A stretch of 64,000 bases of DNA from Acidovorax sp. HDW3 (GTDB taxonomy: Bacteria > Pseudomonadota > Gammaproteobacteria > Burkholderiales > Burkholderiaceae_C). This document shows, piece by piece, positions 1 to 8,830 of this stretch. Numbering within the stretch: position 1 is the stretch's first letter; every line of letters starts with the position of its first letter. The stretch spans positions 1,284,001 through 1,348,000 of the forward strand of contig NZ_CP049885.1 in NCBI RefSeq assembly GCF_011303755.1, given 5' to 3'. The notes under the pieces are model-generated. The model searched no databases, was not told the DNA's origin, and was given only the letters and a program-made list of their open reading frames with translations. Position numbers and translations under genes: made by a program.

Positions 1-1169
1 CGCGCGGTGACGTCGCGCGAGAGCACCAGGAAGGATTCCTCCTCCCCCGGCGCCCCATTTTGGCGAGCGACGGATAGCTCAAACCAGCTGTGGCTGCCGT
101 TTTGTACCGTCAGGGCGATCGTCTTGCCGTGCGAGACGCCGTGCGTGCGTGCCTCGGCAATGGCTGCGAGCACGGTGGCTGCGGGCTCGGCCGGCATGGC
201 CTCGTGCACGCTGCGTCCGAGCAGCTGGGGGCCGGGGGCGCTCAGGGCCTGGTGCTGCTGGGTGTGCACCTGCAGATAACGCCCCTGGCCATCGAGCTCA
301 AACAGCAAATCCGGTAGAGCGCTGAGCGTGGCTTGCAATTGGCTTTCGGAGTGGTGCAACAGGGCGTAGGGGCGGCGTACGGTTTCGGTAAACAGGGCGT
401 TGTAGAGGAAAAAATACGCCAACCCTTTGTACAGGTGACCGAGCAGGTTGTAGATGTCGGTGATGTTGGCGTAGAGCGTGAAAAAAAACTCCCCCAGCGC
501 CATGGTGCAGGCGGCGGCGAACAGCCCACTGGTATGAAACTGCCGTGGCTGGCGCAGGTGGGGCAGCAGCAGGGCGGCGGTGAGCAGGTTCAGAGCGATG
601 AGGATGTACTCAAAACCAAGTTTGAACGCCGTCAGCCCTTGGCCGGGCTCAAAAAATGGTGGCAGCCACTGCGGACGCAGCAGCACCAGCGCGTGCACGG
701 CAGCGACTGCGGCGAGCACCAAGACCAGCAGTGCCCAGTGCGGCAGCCGGGTGCGCTCGCGCCCCCAGGGCAGGGCGGCAGCGAGCAGGGCCAGGGCGCC
801 CAGAAGGCGGGCTGCGAGCCAGAAGGCGATGGCCTTGTCGATGCCGCTGGGGGTAACGTAGTCCGGCATCCCGCTGTACGACAGCATGTGCGAAAAATCG
901 AGCAGTGCCACGCCCAGAAAGCCTGCACCCAACAGCAGCACGTTGCGCGGCAGGGCTTCGCGGCGCAGGCTCCAGACCAGGCCAAAGATCAGCGCCGCCA
1001 GCGTGATGTCGAGCGTTTCCAGGGCGCTGTGCAGCGGCAGGTAGGCGGCCAGGCCCCGTGTGCTGGCCGGCATGTGCCAGAAGCTGGTCAGCAGCGCCAG
1101 GAGCAGCAGCAGGGCCACGCTCAGGAGCAGGCGGCGTGCCTGGGGTTGGTGGCTGGGGTGGATCCACAT
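1..1169 (-). CDS. MASE3/PAS membrane sensor protein (3' end outside window)
   Basis: The frame is open from an ATG at 1169 to the window edge (about 389 codons), so the C-terminal output domain is not visible. Residues 1-265 or so form a hydrophobic region of six to eight predicted membrane helices with the conserved SFWHMPAS, DFSHMLSY and LGHLYKGLAYFFLY motifs typical of the MASE3 sensory domain. A PAS-like domain follows (about 285-389; LPDLLFELDGQGRYL, ending near VLSRDVTA). Proteins with this layout are normally histidine kinases or GGDEF/EAL enzymes; which applies here cannot be decided. It is divergent from the DUF883 gene. Family call is strong, function open. Confidence 0.85.
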   Translation of the reverse strand, partial: MWIHPSHQPQARRLLLSVALLLLLALLTSFWHMPASTRGLAAYLPLHSALETLDITLAALIFGLVWSLRREALPRNVLLLGAGFLGVALLDFSHMLSYSGMPDYVTPSGIDKAIAFWLAARLLGALALLAAALPWGRERTRLPHWALLVLVLAAVAAVHALVLLRPQWLPPFFEPGQGLTAFKLGFEYILIALNLLTAALLLPHLRQPRQFHTSGLFAAACTMALGEFFFTLYANITDIYNLLGHLYKGLAYFFLYNALFTETVRRPYALLHHSESQLQATLSALPDLLFELDGQGRYLQVHTQQHQALSAPGPQLLGRSVHEAMPAEPAATVLAAIAEARTHGVSHGKTIALTVQNGSHSWFELSVARQNGAPGEEESFLVLSRDVTA

Positions 1170-1234
1170 GTGTGGGAATGTAGCATCTGGCTATGGCGCC
1201 TGCGCGGTATGGGGCAAGCCGCGCTGTAAGATGG

Positions 1235-1253
1235 CATGGCGCGCTGCGCCATG
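1235..1253. repeat. Short hairpin in the divergent sensor/DUF883 spacer
   Basis: CATGGCGC and GCGCCATG form a perfect 8-bp stem around a 3-base loop in the 141-bp spacer between the divergent sensor and DUF883 genes. No T-run follows on either strand, so it is more likely an operator or mRNA leader structure than a terminator. Role unknown. Confidence 0.4.
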
Positions 1254-1310
1254 GTGCATAACCGTTGCCAAGGCGCGAATTCATTGGGTTTTTAGCTACG
1301 AAAGGTTTGT

Positions 1311-1622
1311 ATGACTGCTTCCGTCTCCGACACCGTCTCCACCTCCCAGGGCGAACTCGAAAAACTGGTGAGCGACCTGCGTGGCCTGCTCTCGAGCAAG
1401 GATCTGGACACCATTCCTGAAATCAAGCTGCTGCGCCAGCGCATCGACGACGGCATGTCCAACGTGCGCGATTCGGCCGTGCGCGCCGCACAAGAGGCTG
1501 CACGCCAGGCCAAGGATGCCGCCCTGGCGGCCGACCGCTACGCCCATGACGAGCCCTGGCGCGTCGCTGGTGCCGCCCTGGCCGTGGGCGCGCTGGTGGG
1601 CTTTTTGCTGGCACGGCGCTAA
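1311..1622 (+). CDS. DUF883 (ElaB/YqjD-type) membrane-anchored protein
   Basis: A 103-residue protein with a long charged, Ala-rich helical N-terminal part (about 12-80) and a single C-terminal membrane segment AVGALVGFLLARR, preceded by the DEPWRVAGAAL signature. This matches the DUF883 family, whose E. coli members YqjD/ElaB are inner-membrane proteins that associate with ribosomes in stationary phase. It is the first gene of a three-gene set (DUF883, YqjE-like, YqjK-like), a conserved trio in proteobacteria. The start is the only ATG compatible with the family N-terminus. Confidence 0.9.
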   Translation: MTASVSDTVSTSQGELEKLVSDLRGLLSSKDLDTIPEIKLLRQRIDDGMSNVRDSAVRAAQEAARQAKDAALAADRYAHDEPWRVAGAALAVGALVGFLLARR

Positions 1623-1630
1623 TCGCGGCG

Positions 1631-2035
1631 ATGCGCATCAACGACTGGCTGGCGCTGCTCGGGCTCGAACGCCTGCGCGCACGCTGGCAGGCAGCGCTGG
1701 TCGAGGGCACCATCGCCCTGGACGACCGCGCCACGCTGGCGCGCCTGGAGTGGGTGGACTATAAGCGCCACCTGCTGCAGGCGCTGCTGTGGACGCTGGC
1801 GGTGGGCGGTCTGTTGGTGGTGGCGCTGCTGCTGCTGTCGCTGGCGCTGCTGGCGCAGTTTTGGGATTCGCCGCAGCGCCTGACCGTGGCCTGGGGCCTG
1901 GCGGCCTTGTGGCTACTGGCCTGGGGCGGGGCGCTGGTGGCCCTGCTGGCGGCGCTGCGCCGCTTGGGCCAGGGTTTTGCTCTGACTCGGCATGAGCTGC
2001 AGCAAGACTGGCAGAACCTGAAGGAGCCGCTGTGA
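1631..2035 (+). CDS. YqjE-type phage-holin-superfamily membrane protein
   Basis: A 134-residue protein with a soluble N-terminus (about 1-50) and two strong membrane segments (about 53-82 and 94-118), ending in a short cytoplasmic tail. It resembles the Phage_holin_3_6/YqjE family found downstream of DUF883 genes. It starts 8 bp after the DUF883 stop codon and overlaps the next gene by 4 bp, so the three are almost certainly co-transcribed and co-translated. The family's biochemical role is not established; the location should be the inner membrane. Confidence 0.8.
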   Translation: MRINDWLALLGLERLRARWQAALVEGTIALDDRATLARLEWVDYKRHLLQALLWTLAVGGLLVVALLLLSLALLAQFWDSPQRLTVAWGLAALWLLAWGGALVALLAALRRLGQGFALTRHELQQDWQNLKEPL

Positions 2036-2379
2036 GCAAATCTGCCGCACCCTCTGCAATGGATACGCCGCCGCCACTGCCCCCGGGCGTGACGCCCACC
2101 CCTGAACAACAGGCCGTGCTCGAACGCATTGCCGCCCAGCGTGCACGCCTGCGGGCGCGCTGCCGCGCCCAGCGCCAAGCCAGGGCACAGGCTGCCGCCC
2201 AGGTGCACGGCGCAGGGCTGCCGCCCGGGGCGCCTTTGCTGGCGCAGGTGGTGGCTTTTGTGCGCGCGCATCCCACGGCTGTCGCGGCAGCGGCTGCGGC
2301 TTTGGGGCTGGCCGCTGGCCCGCGCCGCGCGCTGCGCTGGGCCGGGGTGCTGCTGCCCCTGCTGCTGCGCCGGCGTTAA
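2032..2379 (+). CDS. YqjK-like small protein
   Basis: A 115-residue Ala/Arg-rich protein reading from a GTG that overlaps the TGA of the preceding gene. It has a proline-rich start, a basic helical stretch (about 30-65) and a hydrophobic C-terminal half ending in an Arg cluster. Its position as third gene after DUF883 and YqjE fits YqjK, although the family is poorly conserved. Its stop codon overlaps the stop of the convergent pyrD gene (2376-2379), leaving no room for a terminator between them. Confidence 0.65.
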   Translation: MSKSAAPSAMDTPPPLPPGVTPTPEQQAVLERIAAQRARLRARCRAQRQARAQAAAQVHGAGLPPGAPLLAQVVAFVRAHPTAVAAAAAALGLAAGPRRALRWAGVLLPLLLRRR

Positions 2380-3428
2380 TTTTTACCAGCGGCCTGGATG
2401 GCGCGCGCAGCCTGCGCCACCAGCGCCGGGCCCTGGTAGATCAGGCCGGTGTAAATCTGCACCACGTCGGCGCCGGCGCGGATTTTGCCCACCGCATCTT
2501 CGGCGCTCAGAATGCCGCCCACGCCAATGATCGGAAAGCCCGCGCCCAGGGCGGCGCGCAGCTGGGCGATGACGCGGTTGCTGGCCTCGTACACCGGCGC
2601 GCCGCTCAGGCCACCGGCCTCGTCCGCGTGCGGCAGGCCCTGCACGGCATCGCGCGCGATGGTGGTGTTGGTGGCAATCACGCCATCCATGCCGTGGCGC
2701 TGCAGCAGCTCGGCGATCACGGCCACCTGCTGCGTGTCCAGGTCGGGGGCAATTTTGATGAACACCGGCACGCGCCGGCCCTGCTGCTGCGCCAGCTGCG
2801 CGCGGCGCGCGGCGATGGCGGCGAGCAGGGCGTCGAGCGCCTCGTCGCTTTGCAGCGCGCGCAGGTTCTTGGTGTTGGGCGAGCTGATGTTGACCGTGAC
2901 GTAATCAGCGTGGGCGTACACGCCATCGAGGCAGCGCAGGTAGTCGCTCGTGGCCTCTTCAATGGGGGTGGCGGCGTTTTTGCCGATGTTCAGGCCCAGC
3001 AGCGGCGGCTGCGCCTGCTGGCGAAAGCGGGCCTGTTGCACGTTGTGCACAAAGGCGTCGAGGCCGTCGTTGTTGAAGCCAAAGCGGTTGATGAGCGCCT
3101 GGCGTGCGGGCAGGCGGAACATGCGCGGCTTGGGGTTGCCCGGCTGGGGCTTGGGCGTGACGGTGCCGACTTCGACAAAGCCAAAGCCCATGGCGGCCAG
3201 GGCGTCGATGCAGCGGGCGTTTTTATCGAGCCCGGCGGCCAGGCCGACGCGGTTGGGAAACTGCAGGCCGGCGAGCGTGACCGGGTCGTGCACGCGCTGC
3301 TGGCACCAGGCCCACTGCAGTGGCGTGCGCTGCCCGCGTGCGAGCATGTCCATGGTGAAGTCGTGGGCGGCTTCGGCGTCCATGCCGAAAAGGAAAGGGC
3401 GGGCGAGGGCGTAGGGAATCAGAGACAT
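2376..3428 (-). CDS. pyrD: Dihydroorotate dehydrogenase (quinone), class 2
   Basis: A 350-residue enzyme oxidising dihydroorotate to orotate in pyrimidine synthesis and passing electrons to ubiquinone at the inner membrane. Class 2 hallmarks are visible: the N-terminal helical extension ([14 protein letters not shown]), [12 protein letters not shown] for FMN binding, NRFGFNND, the catalytic-serine motif [12 protein letters not shown], and the C-terminal FMN-phosphate motif [11 protein letters not shown] followed by VQIYTGLIY. The start at 3428 gives the family N-terminus; the open frame extends further upstream but into the rpiA region. It is divergent from rpiA, with 33 bp between the two start codons. 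Confidence 0.97.
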   Translation of the reverse strand: MSLIPYALARPFLFGMDAEAAHDFTMDMLARGQRTPLQWAWCQQRVHDPVTLAGLQFPNRVGLAAGLDKNARCIDALAAMGFGFVEVGTVTPKPQPGNPKPRMFRLPARQALINRFGFNNDGLDAFVHNVQQARFRQQAQPPLLGLNIGKNAATPIEEATSDYLRCLDGVYAHADYVTVNISSPNTKNLRALQSDEALDALLAAIAARRAQLAQQQGRRVPVFIKIAPDLDTQQVAVIAELLQRHGMDGVIATNTTIARDAVQGLPHADEAGGLSGAPVYEASNRVIAQLRAALGAGFPIIGVGGILSAEDAVGKIRAGADVVQIYTGLIYQGPALVAQAARAIQAAGKN

Positions 3429-3461
3429 AGGGATAATTCGCGGTTTTGCGGCGATTTTCCC

Positions 3462-4157
3462 ATGACCTCTCCTGCTTCTACCCCTTTGACCCAAGATCAA
3501 CTCAAGGCCCTGGTGGGCCAGGCTGCACTGCAGTACGTGCTGCCGGGCGAGATCGTGGGTGTGGGCACGGGCTCGACGGTGAACCATTTCATCGACGCCC
3601 TGGCGAGCATGAAGGGGCAGATCAAGGGCGCCGTCTCCAGCTCCGTGGCCAGCACGGCGCGCCTGCAGGCGCTGGGCATTGCGGTGTTCGATGCCAATGC
3701 CGTCGAGCGCCTGGCGGTGTACATCGACGGCGCCGATGAGATCGATGGCCGGGGCTATATGGTCAAGGGCGGTGGCGCGGCGCTGACGCGCGAGAAAATC
3801 GTCGCCGCGCTGGCCGAGCGTTTTGTCTGCATTGCCGATGCCTCCAAGCAGGTGGCGGTGCTGGGCGGTTTTCCGCTGCCGGTGGAGGTCATTCCGATGG
3901 CGGCGCAGCAGATTGCGCGCCGCTTTGCCGCCCTGGGCGGCCAGGCCCGGCTGCGCCTCAAAGACGGCCAGCCGCTGGTGACCGACAACGGCCAGCACAT
4001 CCTGGACGTGCACGGCCTGCAGATTACCGAGCCGCTGGCGTTCGAGAGCGAGGTCAACCAGTGGCCGGGCGTGGTCACGGTGGGCGTGTTTGCACACCAG
4101 AAGGCCAGCGTTTGCCTGCTGGGCACGGCCGAGGGCGTGCAGACGCTGCAGTTTTAA
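3462..4157 (+). CDS. rpiA: Ribose-5-phosphate isomerase A
   Basis: A 231-residue enzyme interconverting ribose-5-phosphate and ribulose-5-phosphate in the non-oxidative pentose phosphate pathway. Diagnostic motifs are [11 protein letters not shown] (phosphate loop), YIDGADEID with the catalytic Asp, and [13 protein letters not shown] with the catalytic Glu and Lys. The length matches the family. The start follows a short spacer shared with the divergent pyrD, so the two promoters must overlap within 33 bp or lie inside the opposing genes. Confidence 0.97.
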   Translation: MTSPASTPLTQDQLKALVGQAALQYVLPGEIVGVGTGSTVNHFIDALASMKGQIKGAVSSSVASTARLQALGIAVFDANAVERLAVYIDGADEIDGRGYMVKGGGAALTREKIVAALAERFVCIADASKQVAVLGGFPLPVEVIPMAAQQIARRFAALGGQARLRLKDGQPLVTDNGQHILDVHGLQITEPLAFESEVNQWPGVVTVGVFAHQKASVCLLGTAEGVQTLQF

Positions 4158-4176
4158 GCCGGCACCTGCGGCTATG

Positions 4177-4199
4177 AAAAAGGGCGCTGCGCGCGCCCT
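4177..4199 (-). terminator. Rho-independent terminator after the DUF4124/glutaredoxin-like gene
   Basis: Read on the minus strand, AGGGCGC and GCGCCCT form a 7-bp GC stem around a 5-base loop, followed directly by a run of five T. It lies 4 bp past the stop codon of the leftward gene and would also separate it from the convergent rpiA. Confidence 0.65.
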
Positions 4200-4202
4200 G
4201 GT

Positions 4203-4844
4203 TCAAAAGATGATGCCTGCCGGGTTGCTCGGCCCCGGTCCGCCGTCGGCGGGCGCTGGTGCTGGGCGTGGGCTGGGTTCGGCCTTGTCTGGCGCTGCAG
4301 GCGTAGGGCTGACGGCCACCAGCGGCGTGGCAGCCGGGCGGCGGTAGCTCGGCGGCAGCTGCGATTGCTTGGGGTAGCCGGCCAGGTCCAGGTACTGCGT
4401 CCATTCGCTTTCAGAAAACCCGGTGAGCTGCTGGCGCCCGATGGTGCCAAAGGGCAGGCTGGTGCCGCCCGAGAGGCGCTTGAAAGCGTCGATGTCGTCG
4501 TTGGTACTGACGGTGCGCTCGGTAAACGGAATGCCGCGCGCCGTCAGCAGGCTGCGCGCGCTGGTGCAGGGCGGGCAGTCTTTGCCGGTGTAGAGCGTGA
4601 CGGGGTAGCGGCTGGCGATTTGCTGCAGCTCGTAGGGCAGGCCGCCCTGGGCGCCAGCGCCGGCGCTGCGCACGCTGCTCGGGGCGGTTTGCGTGTCGGG
4701 CGCGCGGTCGGTGAAGGTGACTTTGCCGTCGGGGCCGACGCTGCGGTACACCTGCTGCGCCTGCACGGCGGCACTGGCCAGCAGGGCTGCGCAAGCGCAG
4801 GCGGCGAGCAGGGCGGGGCGGGGGGCAAAGCGGATGGTGTGCAT
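4203..4844 (-). CDS. Exported DUF4124 and glutaredoxin-like protein
   Basis: A 213-residue protein. A signal peptide (about 1-30, hydrophobic core LLAACACAALLASAA, cleavage near VQAQ) is followed by a DUF4124 segment (QVYRSVGPDGKVTFTDRAP). A glutaredoxin-like domain (about 75-150) carries the redox motif CPPC in GKDCPPCTSARSLL and a cis-Pro-like GTSLPFGTIG stretch. The tail is proline-rich and probably disordered. It should act in the periplasm, perhaps as a thiol-disulfide protein; the substrate is unknown. The start at 4844 was chosen over the upstream one because AGGAGA precedes it and it starts the signal peptide. Confidence 0.85.
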   Translation of the reverse strand: MHTIRFAPRPALLAACACAALLASAAVQAQQVYRSVGPDGKVTFTDRAPDTQTAPSSVRSAGAGAQGGLPYELQQIASRYPVTLYTGKDCPPCTSARSLLTARGIPFTERTVSTNDDIDAFKRLSGGTSLPFGTIGRQQLTGFSESEWTQYLDLAGYPKQSQLPPSYRRPAATPLVAVSPTPAAPDKAEPSPRPAPAPADGGPGPSNPAGIIF

Positions 4845-4868
4845 GGGGCAGTCTCCTCTATAAAAATG

Positions 4869-4948
4869 ATAGCTGCTCACGCTTGCTGCACAAGGGTTTC
4901 AATATGAAAAGTATTGCAAAGCCTTGTGCAGCAAGCGCGAAATGCTAT
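4869..4948. repeat. REP-like palindrome, AGCTGCT/GCTTGC family
   Basis: Two arms of 16 bp (4880-4895 and 4922-4937) are perfect inverted repeats around a 26-base AT-rich loop, inside weaker outer arms (ATAGC/GCTAT). Read leftward, the hairpin is followed by CATTTTTATAG, so it can also end transcription of the oligopeptidase gene. It belongs to a palindrome family seen at many sites in this window. Confidence 0.7.
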
Positions 4949-4955
4949 GGTTTTT

Positions 4956-6986
4956 TTATTGCATTCCTTGGTGGCGCAGCAGCGCGTCGAGTTCCGGCGC
5001 GCGCCCCCGGAAGGCTTTGAACGATTCCATGGCCGGGCGGCTGCCGCCAGCTTCCAGAATCTCGCGACGGTAGCGCGCGCCGGTGGCGCTGTCAAAGTTG
5101 CCGTCGCTGTGCTGCGTTTCCTCGAAGGCGGCGTAGGCATCGGCCGAGAGCACCTCGGCCCATTTGTAGCTGTAGTAACCCGCCGCGTAGCCGCCGGCGA
5201 AGATGTGGCTGAAGGTGTGCGGCATTCGGTGGAAGGCGGGCGCGGGCAGCACGGCCACCTCTGCGCGCACCTGCTCGAGCAGCGCCAGGCAATCTTGCTG
5301 CGGGTCGTGGCCGGCGTGCAGCAGCATGTCGAAGAGCGAGTATTCGATCTGGCGCAGGGTCTGCATTCCGGCCTGGAAGTTCTTGGCGGCGATCATCTTG
5401 TCGTAGAGCGCGCGCGGCAGGGGCTTGCCGGTGTGAACATGTGCCGTCATGTGTTCGAGCACCGGCCATTCCCAGCAGAAGTTTTCCATGAACTGGCTGG
5501 GCAGCTCGACGGCGTCCCACTCGACGCCGCCGATGCCCGAGACGTCGCGCTCGTTCACCTGCGTCAGCAGGTGGTGCAGGCCGTGGCCGAATTCGTGGAA
5601 CAAGGTGATGACGTCGTCGTGCGTGAGCAGCGCCGGGGCGCCATCGACGCCATCGGCAAAGTTGCACACCAGGTAGGCCACCGGGGTTTGCAGCTGGCCG
5701 TTGTCCGGGCGCAGCCAGCGCGTGCGTGCGTCGTCCATCCAGGCGCCGCCGCGCTTGCCGGCGCGCGCCGGTTGATCCAGGTAGAACTGGCCAACGAGCT
5801 GGCCGGCGCGCTCGATGCGGTAGAACTGCACGGCGGGGTTCCAGCGGCTGGCGCTGTCGGGGGCAATCGTTACGTCGAACAGGCTTTCGACGATCTTGAA
5901 CAGGCCGGCGAGCACCTTGGGCGCGGTGAAGTATTGCTTGACCTCCTGCTCGCTGAAGGCGTAGCGCGCTTCCTTGAGCTTTTCGCTGATGTACGGCCAG
6001 TCCCAGGGCTGGGGATCGGCCAGGCCCAGTTCGCTGGCGGCGAAGGCGCGCAGGTCGGCCAGGTCGTGCTCGGCAAAGGGGCGGGCGCGCTGCGCCAGGT
6101 CGCGCAAGAAGGCGATGACCTGCGCCGGCGACTCGGCCATTTTGGCCACCAGCGAGACTTCGGCAAAGTGGGCGTAGCCCAGCAGCTGCGCCTCTTCCTG
6201 GCGCAGGGCGAGGATCTCGCGGATATGGGCGCTGTTGTCAAAACGCCGGCCCTCGCCCTCGGCCTGGTCGGAGGCGCGCGTGACGTAGGCGCGGTACAGG
6301 CGCTGGCGCAGCGCGCTGCTGCGCGCAAACTGCATCACCGGCAGGTAGCAGGGGATTTTGAGCGTGAGCTTGTAGCCCTCGTGCCCCTCGGCCTGGGCGG
6401 CGGCGCGGGCGGCCTGGGCGACGTCGGTGGGCAGGCCGTCGATCTCGTCGGCGCTGGCGTAGTAGGCCCAGTTGTCGGTGGCGTCGAGGGCGTTTTCGCT
6501 GAACTTCTGGCTCAGCTCGGCCTGGCGTTCCTGGATTTGCGTGAAACGCTCTTTTGCCGCGCCCTGCAGCTCGGCGCCCGAGAGCACGAAGCTGCGCAGG
6601 GCGTTTTTGTGCGCCTGGCGCTGCTCGGGGGTGAGGGTGGCGGTGTCAATCGCCTTGTATTGGGCGTACAGACGCTCGTCGGCGCCCAGGCGCGTCCAGA
6701 ATTCGGTGACGCGTGGCAGGGCCTCGTTGTAGGCGGCGCGCAGCTCGGCGGTGTCAGCGACGCTGTTGAGGTGGCTGACCACGCCCCAGGCGCGCCCCAG
6801 GCGCTCGGTGGCTACGTCGAGCACGCCGGCAATGGCGTTCCAGTCGGCGGCAAAGTCGGCAGCGGTGACGCTTTGCAGCGCCTGTTCGGCCTGTGCCAGC
6901 AGGGTATCGAGCGCCGGGGCGACGTGCGCCGGCGTGATGCGCTCGAATGCGGGCAGGGCGGAAAAATCAAGAAGTGGATTGCTCAT
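4956..6986 (-). CDS. prlC: Oligopeptidase A, M3 family zinc metallopeptidase
   Basis: A 676-residue cytoplasmic peptidase of the thimet oligopeptidase family, which cleaves short peptides including degraded signal peptides. The zinc motif HEFGH is at about residue 463 (HEFGHGLHHLL), and the family motifs FCWEWPVLEHM and the C-terminal FAGGYAAGYYSYKWAEVLSA are present. The start at 6986 (MSNPLLDFSALPAF) fits the family; a longer frame starts at 7022 but adds a non-conserved 12-residue extension. It is followed downstream by a REP-like palindrome that probably terminates it. Confidence 0.95.
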   Translation of the reverse strand: MSNPLLDFSALPAFERITPAHVAPALDTLLAQAEQALQSVTAADFAADWNAIAGVLDVATERLGRAWGVVSHLNSVADTAELRAAYNEALPRVTEFWTRLGADERLYAQYKAIDTATLTPEQRQAHKNALRSFVLSGAELQGAAKERFTQIQERQAELSQKFSENALDATDNWAYYASADEIDGLPTDVAQAARAAAQAEGHEGYKLTLKIPCYLPVMQFARSSALRQRLYRAYVTRASDQAEGEGRRFDNSAHIREILALRQEEAQLLGYAHFAEVSLVAKMAESPAQVIAFLRDLAQRARPFAEHDLADLRAFAASELGLADPQPWDWPYISEKLKEARYAFSEQEVKQYFTAPKVLAGLFKIVESLFDVTIAPDSASRWNPAVQFYRIERAGQLVGQFYLDQPARAGKRGGAWMDDARTRWLRPDNGQLQTPVAYLVCNFADGVDGAPALLTHDDVITLFHEFGHGLHHLLTQVNERDVSGIGGVEWDAVELPSQFMENFCWEWPVLEHMTAHVHTGKPLPRALYDKMIAAKNFQAGMQTLRQIEYSLFDMLLHAGHDPQQDCLALLEQVRAEVAVLPAPAFHRMPHTFSHIFAGGYAAGYYSYKWAEVLSADAYAAFEETQHSDGNFDSATGARYRREILEAGGSRPAMESFKAFRGRAPELDALLRHQGMQ

Positions 6987-7026
6987 GCGCTCTGAGATGG
7001 GGTGGCCGGGCAGAAGGTTCAAGTTA

Positions 7027-7262
7027 CCCTAAATCCGGCAGTTGGATGCGCCCGTCAGTGCTGTGATGGGCGTGCAAGGCAAGGCGAGAGGACGCCGCGC
7101 ACTCCTGTGCGCAAGGACGAGCAACGCAGCATGGCGCGGCCAGCACGGTGCTGGCGGGTGCATAGCGCTCTCACCCAATAGGTGAACGCTACCGGAGCCA
7201 AAAATGTCAAAACTCATAAGGTGTTATTGAAGGTTGCAAGCGATCAGCTGCCGGATTTAGGG
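7027..7262. mobile_element. 236-bp MITE-like element with 15-bp terminal inverted repeats
   Basis: The ends CCCTAAATCCGGCAG (7027-7041) and CTGCCGGATTTAGGG (7248-7262) are perfect inverted repeats, and each is flanked externally by TTA (7024-7026 and 7263-7265), consistent with a 3-bp target duplication. The inside has no credible gene. The right-hand TTA is the stop codon of folD on the minus strand, so the insertion abuts, or supplied, the folD terminus. The element fills most of the spacer between prlC and folD. The parent transposon family is not identified. Confidence 0.6.
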
Positions 7263-8111
7263 TTACAGCCGCTCGGCCGCTTCCAGGGTGTTGACCAGCA
7301 GCATGGTGATGGTCATGGGGCCGACGCCGCCGGGCACGGGGGTGATGTGGCTGGCCACCTGCGCTACGCCGTCAAAATCGACGTCGCCGCAGAGCTTGCC
7401 CTCGTCGTTGCGGTTCATGCCCACGTCGATGACGACCGCACCGGGCTTGACCATATCGGCGGTCAATACATTGCGCTTGCCCACGGCGGCGACCACGACG
7501 TCGGCCTGGCGCGTCATGGCCGCCAGGTCTGCCGTGCCGCTGTGGCAGACGGTGACGGTGGCGTTGGCAGCGAGCAGCATCATGGCCATGGGCTTGCCGA
7601 CGATGTTGCTGCGGCCAATGACGACGGCGTGCTTGCCTTTGAGGTCTTTCATGCCGATGGATTCGAGCATCTTCATGCAGCCGTAGGGCGTGCAGGCTTT
7701 GAAGCCTACCTCGCCCACCATGAGCGCGCCGGCGCTGGCGACGTGAAAGCCGTCCACGTCCTTGGCCGGCGAGATGGCCTCGATCACCTTGTGGTCGTCG
7801 ATGTGCTTGGGCAAGGGCAGCTGCACCAGGATGCCGTGGATGCTGGGGTCGTTGTTCAGTGCCTCAACGCGGGCGAGCAGCTCCTGCTCGGTCATGCTGG
7901 CGTCGTATTTTTCGAGCACCGAGTGAAAGCCCACGTCCTCGCAAGCCTTGACCTTGTTGCGCACATAGACCTGGCTGGCCGGGTTGTCGCCCACGAGCAC
8001 CACGGCCAGGCCGGGGGTGATGCCGCGTGCTTTGAGGGTGGCGGTGCGCTGGGCGACTTCGGTGCGCAGCTGGCGCGAGAGGGCGTTGCCGTCGATGCGT
8101 TGGGCAGTCAT
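7263..8111 (-). CDS. folD: Bifunctional methylenetetrahydrofolate dehydrogenase/cyclohydrolase
   Basis: A 282-residue cytoplasmic enzyme converting 5,10-methylene-THF to 10-formyl-THF in one-carbon metabolism. Motifs include [18 protein letters not shown] with the catalytic Lys, [13 protein letters not shown], the NADP-binding [17 protein letters not shown], and the C-terminal [16 protein letters not shown]. The ATG at 8111 (MTAQRIDG) is preferred; the longer frame begins with TTG two codons upstream. The last codon touches the right end of the MITE-like element, but the protein retains its normal C-terminus. Confidence 0.97.
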   Translation of the reverse strand: MTAQRIDGNALSRQLRTEVAQRTATLKARGITPGLAVVLVGDNPASQVYVRNKVKACEDVGFHSVLEKYDASMTEQELLARVEALNNDPSIHGILVQLPLPKHIDDHKVIEAISPAKDVDGFHVASAGALMVGEVGFKACTPYGCMKMLESIGMKDLKGKHAVVIGRSNIVGKPMAMMLLAANATVTVCHSGTADLAAMTRQADVVVAAVGKRNVLTADMVKPGAVVIDVGMNRNDEGKLCGDVDFDGVAQVASHITPVPGGVGPMTITMLLVNTLEAAERL

Positions 8112-8135
8112 GGTCAAGGACGATAGATAAGGGCT

Positions 8136-8171
8136 AAAAACAAAGCCAGCGCTTGTGGGGCAAGCGCTGGC
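8136..8171 (-). terminator. Terminator between the response regulator and folD (REP-like hairpin)
   Basis: On the minus strand, GCCAGCGCTTG and CAAGCGCTGGC form an 11-bp perfect stem with a 5-base loop, followed by TTTGTTTTT. It lies past the stop of the response-regulator gene and before the folD start, so it should end the kinase/regulator transcript. The stem also belongs to the dispersed GCGCTTG palindrome family. Confidence 0.75.
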
Positions 8172-8203
8172 AGCTATAAAAACAAGAGCGTTGGCCTGGG
8201 GGG

Positions 8204-8830
8204 TCAGGCTTTGGCAGCCGTTGGGCCAAGGGCGATCTTGAGCAGGTCGGCCACCGTGTTGGCGCCGAGTTTTTCCATGATGTTGGCGCGGTGCGCTTCG
8301 ACGGTTTTGATGCTGATGCCCAGGTCGTCGGCGATTTGTTTGTTCAGGCGCCCGGCAACGATGCGTTCGAGCACCTGCGATTCGCGCCCGGTGAGCTTGG
8401 AGAGCAGGGCGTCGCGGTTGGCCGCCTGCTGCTGGCCGGTGAAGGCTTCGCGTGCACGGTCGAGCATTCGTTCGACCAGGCCCAGCAGCTCTTCTTCGTT
8501 GAAGGGTTTTTGAATGAAGTCGAGCGCGCCTTTCTTCATGGTGTTCACGGCCATGGGCACGTCGCCGTGGCCGGTGATGAAGACGATGGGCAGGGGCGAC
8601 TTGCGCTCGATCAGGCGGTCTTGCAGCTCCAGGCCGGTCATGCCGCCCATGCGGATATCGACGATCAGGCAGGCGATTTCGCGCGGCTCGTAGCGTGAGA
8701 GAAAGGTTTCAGCCGAGTCGAAGCAGCGTACGCGATAGTCTTTGCCTTCGAGCAACCATTGCAGCGAATCACGGACGGCCTCATCGTCGTCCACCACGTA
8801 AACAGTGCCTTTTTTCGGAATCAAACTCAT
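8204..8830 (-). CDS. FixJ-family response regulator (receiver plus LuxR-type HTH)
   Basis: A 208-residue regulator. The N-terminal receiver (about 8-125) has the acidic pair in [12 protein letters not shown], the phosphoacceptor Asp in [13 protein letters not shown], the Thr in [12 protein letters not shown] and the Lys in [11 protein letters not shown]. The C-terminal LuxR/NarL-type helix-turn-helix (about 140-200) reads [20 protein letters not shown] then [10 protein letters not shown]. It overlaps the upstream kinase gene by 4 bp, so the two form an operon. The target genes are not shown by the sequence; the divergent PDH operon is a candidate by proximity. Confidence 0.92.
   Translation of the reverse strand: MSLIPKKGTVYVVDDDEAVRDSLQWLLEGKDYRVRCFDSAETFLSRYEPREIACLIVDIRMGGMTGLELQDRLIERKSPLPIVFITGHGDVPMAVNTMKKGALDFIQKPFNEEELLGLVERMLDRAREAFTGQQQAANRDALLSKLTGRESQVLERIVAGRLNKQIADDLGISIKTVEAHRANIMEKLGANTVADLLKIALGPTAAKA

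Noticed and set aside
2628-3461. A long in-frame N-terminal extension of rpiA over pyrD
   Set aside because: It is antisense to pyrD; RpiA proteins start at the position corresponding to ATG 3462 and the length from there is normal.
4914-6995. A 693-codon plus-strand open frame antisense to prlC
   Set aside because: The minus strand encodes a full M3 peptidase with HEFGH; the antisense frame shows no motifs.
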